This document shows positions 35,135-44,296 of a stretch of 64,000 nt of DNA, one piece after another; the first letter of the stretch is position 1, and each line of letters starts with the position of its first letter. A model generated the notes under the pieces. That model was not told the origin of the DNA. It ran no database searches and saw nothing but the letters and a program-made list of their open reading frames with translations. The translations under genes and the position numbers were made by a program. Location: the NCBI RefSeq assembly GCF_003234265.2, contig NZ_CP126256.1, positions 3,224,001-3,288,000 on the forward strand, given 5' to 3'. The stretch is from Curtobacterium sp. MCSS17_015 (lineage in GTDB: Bacteria > Actinomycetota > Actinomycetes > Actinomycetales > Microbacteriaceae).

Positions 35135-35179
35135 CGCCCCCCTCCGGCACGCCGCACGGCACCCCACGCTGACCACAGC

Positions 35180-35215
35180 GAGCAGGGCCGCACCCTCCCG
35201 GGTACGACCCTGCTC
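35180..35215. terminator. hairpin between convergent genes
   Basis: GAGCAGGG...CCCTGCTC arms extend inward to ACCC/GGGT, with two internal mismatches and a TCCC loop. It lies between the lipoprotein operon and the convergent surface hydrolase gene and can end both. Confidence 0.7.
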
Positions 35216-35233
35216 GGGGTCAGCTCGCCGACC

Positions 35234-38200
35234 TCACTCGATCCGGCGACGACGACGTGCCACGGTGATCCCCACGCCCGCCGTCAGCAGCAGGAGTGCC
35301 GCGAGCGCAGCCGAACCGATCTCGGCGCCGGTCCAGGCGAGGGACCCGGGACGGTCGGCGATCGAGCCGCCGGTCGAGCCGGAGCCGGAGCCGCCACCGA
35401 CGGTGTCGATCGGGCCGTTGCCCGTCCCGCCGCCCGGCGTACCGGCACCCGGGGTACCGGCGCCGGGAGCACCGGCACCGGGCGTACCCGCACCCGGGCC
35501 GGGCGTCGGGCTCGGCGCCACGGGAGCAGCCGCGACCGTGATGACCACCGGGGCGGACGTGGAGGCGTCCGCGGTCTCGGTGGCCCCGAACACCGCCACC
35601 AGCGTGTGGTCGCCGACGCTCAGGCCGTCGGCCAGGGTCAGCGTCGCGACGCCGTCCGTCACCTCGGCGGTGCCGAGGATGGCGGCAGCGGCACGGGCAC
35701 GTGCAGCCGGGTCGCCGTCACGGAACGTGACCGTGCCGTCGGTGTCCCGGCCGGTGACCGTGGCGGTCAGGACGACCTCGTCGCCCTCGACCGGCTCGGT
35801 CGGCGTGACGGACAGGACCGTCTCGGTGGGTGCGAGGACCGCGATGGTGACCTGGGCCTCCCGGCCGGAACCGGCACCCTCGGCGGAGAGGGCGAGTGCA
35901 CCGAGGTCGGCGTCCTCCGCGACCCGCAGGGTCGAGGTGACCACGCCCGCTGCGTCGGCGACCACCGTGTCGGTGATCGTCGTACCGGAGCGGAACGTCA
36001 CGGTCTCGCCGGCGCGGAAGCCCTCGCCGGTGAGCTCGACCGAGCCGCCCGGTGCGACGGTGTCGGCGGACGTTCCGAGCGTCACCGGGGTGACCGCGCC
36101 GGCGCGTTCCGCGCAGACGTCGCCCTGCGCGCCCACGGTCGGCAGCTCGGTCGCCGGTGCCGTGACACCGTCGTCCTCGCGGACCGTCAGGTTCGTGAAC
36201 GCCGTGGCGCCCATGACCGCGTTGCGGGTGTTCGTGACGCTCACCTTGAACGCCGAACTCGGCGTCGCGGAGACCGCGGTGTTGCCCGCGGTCGGGACGG
36301 TGACGGCCTTGCAGGTCTCGCCGGGCGCGAAGGTCACGCGCTCCATGCCGACACCGACCGAACCGGTGGCGGAGCCGAGCACGCTGACGTAGCCGGTGAT
36401 CGGCCGGTCGGAGGCGCGGGACAGGTACACGGCGACGTCGGCGGTGCCGGGGCCGTCACCCTCCTCGACCGTGGTCGGGGCGACGTTCACGGTGGTGCGG
36501 GTCGCCGCGACGGCGGTGCCGACGCTCGGCGTGTCGAAGGCGAGGTCGGACAGGTACACGCCACCGGTCCCGGTGCCGTCCGCGCCGACGCCCGCGGTGA
36601 AGCGGACCTCGCGGACGTTCGTCAGGTCGACGCCCGTCATCGAAGCCGTGGGGATCGTGAGCTGCTGCAGCACGATCTTGTTGAGCGTGGTGTTCGTGCC
36701 GCCCGGCATCCGGTTGACGGCGAGAGGGTTGATCGCCGACGCGGCGGTCGACCAGCTGCCTCCGGAGCCGTCGAGGACCGTGATCCGGAAGTCGGTGCCG
36801 GTGGGCACGGCTTCGTCGGGAGCGGTCTTCAGCGTCATCTGCGTGCTGCCGGTGACGTTGCGCGCGGAGGCGGGGACGGAGACGCGGAGTTCACCGGTGC
36901 TCGGCACCGCGGGGTCCGTCGTCGAGGCACCCGTCCAGAGGAACCGCGTGGTGGGGAACGTCGGGACGTTCGGGGCGAACGAGCCCGGCGTCCAGTGCGG
37001 GACCTGGGCCGAGGCCTTCGTCGTGGCGCAGAACGGGTTCGACTGCGGCAGCGTCCGACCGGTCAGGTTGGTGCAGACCGCGGCCGTGGCACCGCCGACC
37101 GTGCGGATGAGCGAGCTCGAGGTCGTGAAGTCGGTGACGAGCTTCGTCGTGGACGAGGGCTGCGCGGCCATGGTGCGGACGTCGGCGTACGGCGTCGCGG
37201 TGGTCGACGGCTTGACCGAACCGTCGAACATCGACTGGAACTGGGTCTCGCCGCCCATCGTCAGGCGGAAGAAGCCGGTCATGTAGCTGACGCCGACCTG
37301 GTACTGCTGCGCCGCGGTGAGGCGGGTGGGGTTGGTCGTCGAGCAGGTGGACGTGGTGTCGCTCGTCCGCCAGTCGTCGCCCGTGGCGGCCGGGTACAGG
37401 CCCGGGGTCCACACGGTGTTGAAGAAGTTGTGGTTGGCGCCCATCACCCAGACGGCGGACCGGAGCACGTCGTCGTCGAAGGCGTGCCGGGAGTCGTCGA
37501 TGAAGTGCTGCCCCTGCTGGTTCGACACGTCGCCGTCGCAGTACGGCAGGAAGACGGACGTCGGGACGTCCGGCAGCGTCATGCGGCCGAAGTCGACGGG
37601 GGCGAGCGGCAGGACCGCCTCGATGCCGTACGGCTTCGGGAGCGCCTGGTTGAGGGTCGCGGCCGAGACGACGCCCTCACCGCCGCGGGAGTGACCCATG
37701 ACACCGACGTGGGTCAGGTCGAACCGGCCCTTCAGCGATGCTGCCGTGACGCCGGAGGCGGCGGCCGGCTGGTCGGCACGGGTGGTCGCGCGGACGAGTG
37801 CGTCGTCGAGCGTGCGGGTCGTGGTCGTGCTCGGGGCGGCGTCGGTCGCGGTGGTGACGTCGTCGTACGAGACGGCTGCACCGGCGTCGGCCTTGCCGAG
37901 CATCTCGAGCGTGTCGAGGACGAGCTGGCCCCGGGCCTCGGCGCCGTAGTCGAGCGCGAGCTGGTTGTCGTTCGAGTTCACGGCATTGGCGGCGATCGAC
38001 ACGACGTTGTAGCCGCGGGTCGCGAGTGCGCGCGCGGTGCCCTCGTAGCCGAGGTACGAGCGGACGTTCATCTGCGTGGGACCGCAGGGCCAGCGCAGCG
38101 GGTTCGCGCCGGTGCCCGAGCAGGAGGTGTGCCGACCGTGCAGCAGCACGACCGTCGGTCGCTGCCCGGCCGCGCTGGTCAGGTACATCTTGCCCGTGAG

Positions 38201-38755
38201 CTCGCCGCGGATGCCGCCGATCGCCGCGAGCGGGACCGCCTGGTCACCGAAGTCGTACTCGGCCTCGGTCACCGTGAAGGCGCCGGGGGTCGAGGGGTCC
38301 TCCACCGCGGCGGCGGTCGCGAGCGACTTCATCTGCCGATTGAGCGTCCGGTTCTCCGGGACGGGCGGGGTGACGGGCGCGGTCGTCGTCTCGGTCGCCT
38401 TGTCCTCGTCCCCGCTCGACCACGCCTTGGTGACGTCGCTCGCGTCGGCGACGGACCGGTCCGCGGTGAGGACCTGGAGCGTCTTCCCGTCGGCCGACTC
38501 GGTCGCGAAGCCGATGGGTTCGCCGTCGACGACGAGCGTGGGTGCGTCGTCGACCATCGGCAGCGGCTCGTCCAGGTCGAGGGACACCAGGTAGCCGCCG
38601 GGGGTGGTGGTCACGTCCCAGTCGCTGCCGGAGGCGACGACCGGGTCAGGGGTGGGCGCCGCGAACGCAGGGACTGCGGTCAGGGCGAGGGCGGGAGTCA
38701 GCGTGGCGGTGATCGCCAGGGCGGCGAGCCGACTCCGGGACAGGGATCTGGACAA
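35234..38755 (-). CDS. large secreted serine hydrolase with Ig-like repeats and LAxTG cell-wall anchor
   Basis: 1173-aa surface protein. A Sec signal peptide is cleaved after VPAFA (about residue 32). An alpha/beta hydrolase domain occupies about residues 190-500: TVVLLHGRH (oxyanion strand), nucleophile Ser356 in GHSRGG, a likely acidic residue in YCDGD (about 407) and a likely His in GANHNFF (about 442). Beta-sandwich and Ig-like repeats follow (about 620-1080), then a Pro/Gly/Ala-rich wall spanner, and finally LAWTG, a hydrophobic helix and an RRRRR tail: a class E/F-type sortase signal. It could be an esterase or amidase acting on a plant or wall polymer. No sortase gene is in the window. 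Confidence 0.85.
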   Translation of the reverse strand: MSRSLSRSRLAALAITATLTPALALTAVPAFAAPTPDPVVASGSDWDVTTTPGGYLVSLDLDEPLPMVDDAPTLVVDGEPIGFATESADGKTLQVLTADRSVADASDVTKAWSSGDEDKATETTTAPVTPPVPENRTLNRQMKSLATAAAVEDPSTPGAFTVTEAEYDFGDQAVPLAAIGGIRGELTGKMYLTSAAGQRPTVVLLHGRHTSCSGTGANPLRWPCGPTQMNVRSYLGYEGTARALATRGYNVVSIAANAVNSNDNQLALDYGAEARGQLVLDTLEMLGKADAGAAVSYDDVTTATDAAPSTTTTRTLDDALVRATTRADQPAAASGVTAASLKGRFDLTHVGVMGHSRGGEGVVSAATLNQALPKPYGIEAVLPLAPVDFGRMTLPDVPTSVFLPYCDGDVSNQQGQHFIDDSRHAFDDDVLRSAVWVMGANHNFFNTVWTPGLYPAATGDDWRTSDTTSTCSTTNPTRLTAAQQYQVGVSYMTGFFRLTMGGETQFQSMFDGSVKPSTTATPYADVRTMAAQPSSTTKLVTDFTTSSSLIRTVGGATAAVCTNLTGRTLPQSNPFCATTKASAQVPHWTPGSFAPNVPTFPTTRFLWTGASTTDPAVPSTGELRVSVPASARNVTGSTQMTLKTAPDEAVPTGTDFRITVLDGSGGSWSTAASAINPLAVNRMPGGTNTTLNKIVLQQLTIPTASMTGVDLTNVREVRFTAGVGADGTGTGGVYLSDLAFDTPSVGTAVAATRTTVNVAPTTVEEGDGPGTADVAVYLSRASDRPITGYVSVLGSATGSVGVGMERVTFAPGETCKAVTVPTAGNTAVSATPSSAFKVSVTNTRNAVMGATAFTNLTVREDDGVTAPATELPTVGAQGDVCAERAGAVTPVTLGTSADTVAPGGSVELTGEGFRAGETVTFRSGTTITDTVVADAAGVVTSTLRVAEDADLGALALSAEGAGSGREAQVTIAVLAPTETVLSVTPTEPVEGDEVVLTATVTGRDTDGTVTFRDGDPAARARAAAAILGTAEVTDGVATLTLADGLSVGDHTLVAVFGATETADASTSAPVVITVAAAPVAPSPTPGPGAGTPGAGAPGAGTPGAGTPGGGTGNGPIDTVGGGSGSGSTGGSIADRPGSLAWTGAEIGSAALAALLLLTAGVGITVARRRRRIE

Positions 38756-38914
38756 GGGTCTCCTCGAGTGAAGGGGTTCTCAGAGGAAGCTTCGAGGCAC
38801 CTCGGGATCCGCTGGGCTCGGGAAACGGGGTCGTAACGAACAGTTGACGGCCGGGAAACACTGCACGTGTCGCTCAGCCGGAGAACGCAGGCGACCGTCC
38901 GGACGGGCTGGCGG

Positions 38915-39835
38915 TCAGGGCGCCACGAGGAGCGCGTCGGTCTCCTCCGCCGTCGGCGCCGTCGCCGGGCCCGGCCTGGTCACCGCGAGCGCCGCCGCCG
39001 CGTTCGCACGCCGGACCGCGTCCTGGAGGCCCGCCCCACGTCCCAGCGCCGCCACCAGCACGCCGGCGTGCGCGTCACCCGCACCGTTGGTGTCGACCGC
39101 CACGACGGGGAACCCGGGGACCAGGACCGGCGCGCTGCCGTCCTCGACCACCCAACAGCCGTCGGCTCCGTCCCGCACCAGCGCGGTGCCCCGCGCTGCC
39201 GCTGCGACGGCGGTGGCCGCCTCGGCGAGGGTGGCCGACGTCGGGGACATGAGGCGGGCCTCCCGGCTGTTGGCACTGACCACGTCGGACCGGGCGGACA
39301 CGGCCGACAGGGTCGACGCCGGCAGGGTGTCGACCAGCGGTGACGGGTCGAAGACGACCCGGACCGACGGCGGGACGGTCTCGAGCCAGTCCGTGATCGC
39401 CGCTCCGTTGACCGGGTGGGCGAGGCCGTAGCCGGAGACGAACACGACGTCGTCGTCACGCAGCTCGACGCGGTCGAGGTCGGTGCGGGTGAGCTGCCCC
39501 TCCGCGCCGACGCTCGTGACGAAGGTGCGCTCGGTGGTGGCGTCGACGAGGGCCACGCAGTACCCGCTGTCGACGTCGGCGAGGCCGGGCTGCACGACGG
39601 TGACGCCCGAGTCGGCGAGGGCCCGGCGGACGACGTCCCCGAACGGGCCGGTGCCGTACTGCCCGGCGAAGACGACCTCCATGCCGTCGCGACGGGCGGC
39701 GACCATGGTGTTGAGGCCGCCGCCGGCGGTGATCTCCGACGCGTCCGCGATGACGTCCCCGCCCGGCTCGGGCAGCGCGTCGATGCGCATCACGATGTCG
39801 ACGATGACGTTGCCGACCGAGACGAGGCGGCCCAT
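38915..39835 (-). CDS. PfkB-family carbohydrate/nucleoside kinase
   Basis: 306-aa ribokinase-fold kinase. It has the N-terminal GNVIVDIVMRIDALPEPG, the substrate-binding GGGLNTMVAARRDG, and the PfkB signature DTNGAGDAHAGVLVAALG near residue 250, whose second Asp is the catalytic base. It is the last gene of a four-gene operon; its ATG overlaps the permease stop (TGATG). With a nucleobase/nucleoside-type permease and an ADP-ribosylglycohydrolase alongside, the likely job is to phosphorylate a ribosyl compound or the ribose released from it (inference). Confidence 0.88.
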   Translation of the reverse strand: MGRLVSVGNVIVDIVMRIDALPEPGGDVIADASEITAGGGLNTMVAARRDGMEVVFAGQYGTGPFGDVVRRALADSGVTVVQPGLADVDSGYCVALVDATTERTFVTSVGAEGQLTRTDLDRVELRDDDVVFVSGYGLAHPVNGAAITDWLETVPPSVRVVFDPSPLVDTLPASTLSAVSARSDVVSANSREARLMSPTSATLAEAATAVAAAARGTALVRDGADGCWVVEDGSAPVLVPGFPVVAVDTNGAGDAHAGVLVAALGRGAGLQDAVRRANAAAALAVTRPGPATAPTAEETDALLVAP

Positions 39836-41340
39836 CAGACGGTGTGCTCGGTGTGCGGGAGCGGAGCGGACTGGTCGGGCTGCTCGTGCAGCGTGCCACG
39901 CGGCCCTCCGGTGAGCAGGTAGACCGCGGCCGCGACGACGAACGTGACGACCCAGCCGAGGCCGTTCGCGCCGATCCAGGTGTCCGAGAACGCCCCGACG
40001 AACACCGGGTCGGCGTCGCCCACCTGGACGTTCGTGAACAGGAAGCCGACGACGATCGCGCCGACCCAGGCGATGACGGCCCGCCAGGCGACCCCACCGG
40101 CGTACCAGTAGCGGCCTCCGCGGCGGAGGTCGAGGAGCGCTGCCGGGTCGTACCAGGTGCGGCGGACCATGTCGGCGATGAAGACGCCGAGCCACGCGGT
40201 GATCGGCACGGCGAGGACCGAGATGAAGGTGATGAACGGGGCGTAGAAGCCGTCGGCGACGAGCATGAAGTACATGGCGCCGAGCGTGGTGATGACGACG
40301 TCGACCGCGACCGCCCACACCCGCGGCACCTTCACGCCGAGGGTCAGCGTGGTGAGGCTCGCCGAGTACACCGACAGGTGGTTCGACAACAGCAGTCCGC
40401 CGAACGCGGCGATGAGGTACGGGACGGCCATCCAGCTCGGCAGCATGTCGCGGATCGCGGCGACCGGGTCCCCGGCCTGGGCGAGGGTCGGGTCGCCGGC
40501 CGAGACGAGGGACCCGAGTCCGACCAGGACGACGAGCGGGATGCCGGCACCCGCGGCACTGGCGGCGACGAGCTTGCCGGCGCGGACGCTGGTGCGCGTG
40601 TACCGGGCGATGTCGGCACCGGCGGTGGCCCAGCCGATGCCGGTCCCGGCCGCGATGGTCCCGATGCCGATCACCATCGCGGCGACGGGGCCGGCGGGCT
40701 GCGCACCGACGACGTCCCAGTCGATGCGGGCGACCAGGAACACGGCGACGAAGACGTTCAGTGCGCCGAAGACCCACGTCGCCCACTTCTGCACAGCGAC
40801 GATGAACGCGTGACCGAGGCCCGAGATGAGCACGGTCGCGGCGACGAACAGCAGGATCGCCACGATCGTGACGACCGGGTGCGCCTTCGAGCCCCCGTCG
40901 GTGCCGAACAGGATCGTGAACAGCGACAGCAGCACGAACGCGGCGGTCGTGGTGTTCACGGTCTCCCAGCCCAGGCGGCTCAGGAGCGAGATGAACGTCG
41001 GGCCGATGTTGCCGCGGACGCCGAACACCGCTCGGCTCAGGGTCAGACCCGGTGCTCCGCCGCGGCGACCGGCGATCGAGATGACCCCGACGACGGCGAA
41101 CGACCCGGCGGCGCCGATCACGGCGACGAGCAGCGCCTGCCAGACTGTCAGCCCCTGGAACGCGACGAGTGTGGCGCCGAGGGGCAGGCCGAGGATCGAG
41201 ATGTTCGCGGCGAACCAGACCCAGAACAGCGCGCCCGGTGTCCCGGTGCGTTCGGCGACGGGCACCGGCTCGATGCCGCGCTGCTCGATGGTGGTCAGGG
41301 TCCCGGCGCGGGTGGTGGCGTCGGTCGGGGTGCTGGTCAT
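39835..41340 (-). CDS. NCS1-type purine-cytosine permease family transporter
   Basis: 501-aa membrane protein with about 12 helices. The family features are visible: FWVWFAANISILGLPLGATL in helix 1, GRRGGAPGLTLSRAVFGVRGN before helix 3, and a long conserved GTGIGWATAGADIARYTR. NCS1 proteins import nucleobases, hydantoins, thiamine-pyrimidines or ribosyl derivatives with cation symport. Its partners in this operon point to a ribosylated substrate. It starts 86 bp after the glycohydrolase stop. Confidence 0.9.
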   Translation of the reverse strand: MTSTPTDATTRAGTLTTIEQRGIEPVPVAERTGTPGALFWVWFAANISILGLPLGATLVAFQGLTVWQALLVAVIGAAGSFAVVGVISIAGRRGGAPGLTLSRAVFGVRGNIGPTFISLLSRLGWETVNTTTAAFVLLSLFTILFGTDGGSKAHPVVTIVAILLFVAATVLISGLGHAFIVAVQKWATWVFGALNVFVAVFLVARIDWDVVGAQPAGPVAAMVIGIGTIAAGTGIGWATAGADIARYTRTSVRAGKLVAASAAGAGIPLVVLVGLGSLVSAGDPTLAQAGDPVAAIRDMLPSWMAVPYLIAAFGGLLLSNHLSVYSASLTTLTLGVKVPRVWAVAVDVVITTLGAMYFMLVADGFYAPFITFISVLAVPITAWLGVFIADMVRRTWYDPAALLDLRRGGRYWYAGGVAWRAVIAWVGAIVVGFLFTNVQVGDADPVFVGAFSDTWIGANGLGWVVTFVVAAAVYLLTGGPRGTLHEQPDQSAPLPHTEHTV

Positions 41341-41426
41341 CAGGTCCTCTTACGTCATCGGAAGGGTGCGAGGGGGGAGCCGGGCGGCGGCAAGGGGGGA
41401 ACCGCCGCCCGGCGGTCAGGGGGCCG

Positions 41427-42449
41427 CTACCGGCGGGTGCCGGCGCGGAGGTCGAGGAGCTGCTCGGTGAGCTCCTCGAGGTGCAGGTCGTTGACGGTCT
41501 CCACCTGCTGGACGGCGTCGGCGGACCATGCGGTCGCGCCGTGCACGGCGCCGAGGACGGCGCCGGCCATGGCGGCGATCGTGTCGGTGTCGCCGCCGAT
41601 GCTCGCCGCGGTGCAGACGGTCTGCCAGGGGTCCAGGTCCAGCGCCACGAGCGCGAGTGCGGCGACGACGGACTCCTGCGAGGCGACGCTCGTGCCGATC
41701 AGGCCGGACACGACGTCGATGCGCTCGGCGTCGGGGACGGTCGACAGGTACCCGCGCGCCCAATCGATGCGGTCGGCGATCGAGCCGCCGGCGACCCAGT
41801 GGCCCCGGGTCTCCCCGATCCGGGCTGCCGCGACCGCGAGGTCGAGCGCTTCCGACCGGGTCGCGCCCTCGACGCCGGCCGACACGGCCGCCGCGACGGC
41901 ACTCGCCCCGGCGATGCCGAGCCCGGTGTCGTGCGTGACCCGGCAGGCGTCCTGGACGGCGTCGACCAGCGACGACAACCCGGTGGTGCCGGAACCCAGC
42001 GGTGTCGCGATGCCGACCGGGGTGATGCGCATCGCGGCGCCGTTCGTCGTGCCGGTCGACCCGGCTTCGGACGCCGGGACCCCGTCGAGGATCCGCTGCA
42101 CGGCGGTCTTCGTGCTCGGCCCGAGCAGGTCGAGGGAGCCCTTGTCGGCCATCGTCCGCTCCCAGTCGATGAGCGCCCGGGCGAAGTCGACCGGGTCCAG
42201 CCGGCCCTGCCCCTGCACGAGCAGCTCCGCCACGAGGACGGCCTGCTCGGTGTCGTCGGTGATGCTCGCGGCCGGCATGCCGTGGGCGATCCGCTGGTTC
42301 GGCCCGGCGTCGACGAACCCGTCGATCACGCCGTGGTCGGTGCGGATCTGCTCGAGCGACATCGACTGCGTCGGCATGCCCAGGGCGTCCCCGATCGCCA
42401 GGCCCCGGAAGGCCGCGAGTGCGTGCTCGGTCAGGCTGCTGGTCGTCAT
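41427..42449 (-). CDS. ADP-ribosylglycohydrolase family protein
   Basis: 340-aa all-helical metal-dependent hydrolase. The binuclear Mg2+ site motifs are present: GLAIGDALGMPTQ at the N-terminus, ITDDTEQAVL (about residues 63-72) and GGDTDTIAAMAGAVLGA near residue 295. Members cleave N- or O-glycosidic ADP-ribose bonds or, in metabolic operons, other ribosides. Here it is coupled to a GntR regulator by an ATGA overlap and followed by a permease and kinase, so a catabolic riboside-hydrolase role is more likely than protein de-ADP-ribosylation (inference). Confidence 0.88.
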   Translation of the reverse strand: MTTSSLTEHALAAFRGLAIGDALGMPTQSMSLEQIRTDHGVIDGFVDAGPNQRIAHGMPAASITDDTEQAVLVAELLVQGQGRLDPVDFARALIDWERTMADKGSLDLLGPSTKTAVQRILDGVPASEAGSTGTTNGAAMRITPVGIATPLGSGTTGLSSLVDAVQDACRVTHDTGLGIAGASAVAAAVSAGVEGATRSEALDLAVAAARIGETRGHWVAGGSIADRIDWARGYLSTVPDAERIDVVSGLIGTSVASQESVVAALALVALDLDPWQTVCTAASIGGDTDTIAAMAGAVLGAVHGATAWSADAVQQVETVNDLHLEELTEQLLDLRAGTRR

Positions 42450-43156
42450 CGTGCGCTCCCGAACGTCATGTGGATGCGGAACCGGCTCGGGTCGAGGAGG
42501 CTGTCGACGGCCTCCACGAACGTGCCGTCGGCCGTGCGCGAGACGCGGCGGCTGTGGAGGAACGGCTCCCCGGCGGCCCGGTGGAGGAGCGCCGCGTCCT
42601 CCTCGGTGAGCGGGAGCACGTCGACCCACTGCTCGGCGAGCGCCGGCACCAGGCCCGTCTCCGCGATCGTGGCGGTGAGCGACCCGTCGACGAGACCCTC
42701 GTCGACGGCGCGGGCGAGCCTCCCGTACGGCGGCACCAGGCTGCGTTCCAGGGAGATGTCCGGTCCCCCGGCCACGTGGCGGACGCGGTCGACGGCGACG
42801 AAGTCGGCGTCGTCGAGCCCGAGTTCGGCGGCGAGCGCCGGTGCGCTCACCACGGCGATCCGGAGGACGCGGACGGCGACCTCGGTGCCCGTCGCCTCGA
42901 GGGACCGGGCCCAGCCGCTCCGGGGGTCGAGCGCGGCACCGTCGAACGTGACCACCGAACCGATGCCGCCGCGGATCGCGATGTACTCCTCGTCGGCCAG
43001 GTCGGCCAGGGCGGCCCGCACGGTCCCACGGCTGACGGCGAATCGCTCGGCCAGGTCGTGCTCACCGGGCAGGCGCTGGCCCGGCACGTACCGGCCCGTC
43101 GCGATCGCGTCGCGGAGGGCGTCGGCGACGAGGCGTCGCTTCGGTGGGACGGGCAT
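42446..43156 (-). CDS. GntR-family (HutC/UTRA) transcriptional regulator
   Basis: 236-aa regulator. The GntR winged HTH reads LVADALRDAIATGRYVPGQRLPGEHDLAERFAVSRGTVRAALADLADEEYI in overlapping parts (about residues 9-60). A UTRA ligand-binding domain follows (about 85-230). The ATG at 43156 is preferred; TAACCT lies seven bases upstream, the leaderless arrangement, and overlaps a TACATGTA palindrome. An in-frame ATG inside that palindrome (43173) is less likely. It represses, probably, its own operon of glycohydrolase, permease and kinase. Confidence 0.9.
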   Translation of the reverse strand: MPVPPKRRLVADALRDAIATGRYVPGQRLPGEHDLAERFAVSRGTVRAALADLADEEYIAIRGGIGSVVTFDGAALDPRSGWARSLEATGTEVAVRVLRIAVVSAPALAAELGLDDADFVAVDRVRHVAGGPDISLERSLVPPYGRLARAVDEGLVDGSLTATIAETGLVPALAEQWVDVLPLTEEDAALLHRAAGEPFLHSRRVSRTADGTFVEAVDSLLDPSRFRIHMTFGSAR

Positions 43157-43163
43157 GCAGGCA

Positions 43164-43179
43164 AGGTTACATGTACAAG
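43164..43179. promoter_or_regulatory. GntR operator overlapping the operon promoter
   Basis: The perfect palindrome TACATGTA (43168-43175), within CTTGTACATGTAACC on the minus strand, overlaps the TAACCT -10 element seven bases before the GntR start. HutC-type GntR proteins bind short palindromes of this kind, so autorepression is likely. Confidence 0.5.
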
Positions 43180-43245
43180 ACCTGTGCAGTCGAGGCGTCC
43201 GCGAAGAGCCCGTCATCCCGGAGCGCTCACGTCGGAGTCGCCGAC

Positions 43246-43614
43246 TTACACCCCGTTCGACGGGCTCAGGTTCTGCTCCGCCCACCGGGTGAGTTCCGTG
43301 ATGGCCGGCCGCATGGCAGCACCACGCTCCGTCAGTTCGTACCGCACCCGGACCGGCCCGCCGTCCGACACCGTGCGCGAGACCAACCCGAGGTCGACGA
43401 ACTCACCGAGCCGCTCGGTGAGGACCCGGTCACTCACCCCGGGGACGGCGCGCTTGACCTCGTTGAAGTGCAGCGGGCCCTGCATCAACGCGCTGAGGAC
43501 CATGCCGGCCCAACGCCTCCCGAGCAGGGTCATCACCTGCGACAGCGGTTCACTCAGGGTGTCGCAGAGGTCCCCCGGAGTGCTCGAGGACAGGGTCGGG
43601 TCTGGAGTTGACAT
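43246..43614 (-). CDS. HxlR-family transcriptional regulator
   Basis: 122-aa winged-helix regulator. It contains the HxlR pattern LLGRRWAGMVLSALMQGPLHFNEVKRAVPGVSDRVLTERLGEFVDLGLV in pieces (about residues 32-82) and the wing RVRYELTERG. A GAGGAG ribosome-binding site lies seven bases before the ATG at 43614, favouring it over an upstream in-frame ATG at 43626. It is divergent from a SnoaL-like gene, which is its probable target. No cysteine lies at the usual sensing position, so the signal is unknown. Confidence 0.88.
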   Translation of the reverse strand: MSTPDPTLSSSTPGDLCDTLSEPLSQVMTLLGRRWAGMVLSALMQGPLHFNEVKRAVPGVSDRVLTERLGEFVDLGLVSRTVSDGGPVRVRYELTERGAAMRPAITELTRWAEQNLSPSNGV

Positions 43615-43629
43615 GGCGCTCCTCACTCA

Positions 43630-43682
43630 CTTACTTTTTGCAGGTTGCTTGCAAACCGCAGGTGACTAGTTTGCCAGAGGAG
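43630..43682. promoter_or_regulatory. divergent promoter region of the HxlR/SnoaL-like pair
   Basis: This is one of the AT-richest stretches in the window (TTACTTTTTGCAGG). Repeated TTTGC/TTGC and GCAGGT words suggest binding sites, notably GGTTGCTTGCAAACC (43642-43656), which has dyad symmetry. The exact operator and -35/-10 boxes cannot be fixed by eye. Confidence 0.4.
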
Positions 43683-43689
43683 CGCACCC

Positions 43690-44157
43690 ATGACCACCAC
43701 CACTCTCGAACAGCGGATCCGCCGCCTCGAAGACCGGGTCGACATCGCCGCCGTCGCGGTCCGGTACGCATCCGCCGTCGATCGGGCCGACTGGGACCGC
43801 CTCCGCGACCTCTTCACCGACGTGGTCCACGTCGACTTCAGCGAAGCCGGGATGCCGGCGGCCGACTTCGCCCGCGACGACTTCGTCGCCTTCGCCCGTC
43901 AGGGGCTCGAGGGGTGGGACGCCCGCCAGCACCTGAGCACCAACCACGAGGTGGACTTCGACGATGCGGACCCGGACACCGCCGTCCTGCGCTCGTACAT
44001 GTTCGCCCAGCACCACATGCAGGGCGCACCGACCTTCGTGATGCACGGCTCGTACGAGCACGTGGTCGTCCGGTCCGACCAGGGCTGGCGGATCACGCGA
44101 CTCGTCCAGCACCTGTCATGGACGGACGCACCGCCAGCGGGCATGCTCGCCGGCTAG
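43690..44157 (+). CDS. SnoaL-like / NTF2-family protein
   Basis: 155-aa cone-shaped alpha+beta fold protein of the SnoaL_4 type: an N-terminal helix (TLEQRIRRLEDRVDIAAVAVRYASAVDRADWDRL), acidic catalytic-like residues in FTDVVHVDFSE, and the final strands (GSYEHVVVRSDQGWRITRLV). Such proteins act as small isomerases, dehydratases or dehydrochlorinase-like enzymes or as ligand carriers; the substrate here is unknown. A GAGGAGC ribosome-binding site precedes the ATG. It is probably controlled by the divergent HxlR regulator. Confidence 0.85.
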   Translation: MTTTTLEQRIRRLEDRVDIAAVAVRYASAVDRADWDRLRDLFTDVVHVDFSEAGMPAADFARDDFVAFARQGLEGWDARQHLSTNHEVDFDDADPDTAVLRSYMFAQHHMQGAPTFVMHGSYEHVVVRSDQGWRITRLVQHLSWTDAPPAGMLAG

Positions 44158-44296
44158 TCGTCAGGAGCGCGCGATGTGCCGGGTCGGGGTCCTCCGCGAT
44201 GAGGCATGCTCCGCCGTCCGCCGGCGCGGCGGCCGTTCGTGTCCTCGTCACACCGGGGAATGCTCGATCCGGTGGCCCTGGCGACGTCGCCGGACA

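Noticed and set aside
35606..38836. A 1076-codon open frame on the plus strand opposite the surface hydrolase
   Set aside because: It is antisense to a convincing secreted hydrolase, has Gly/Arg/Asp-skewed composition and no domain. Such shadows are normal at this GC content.
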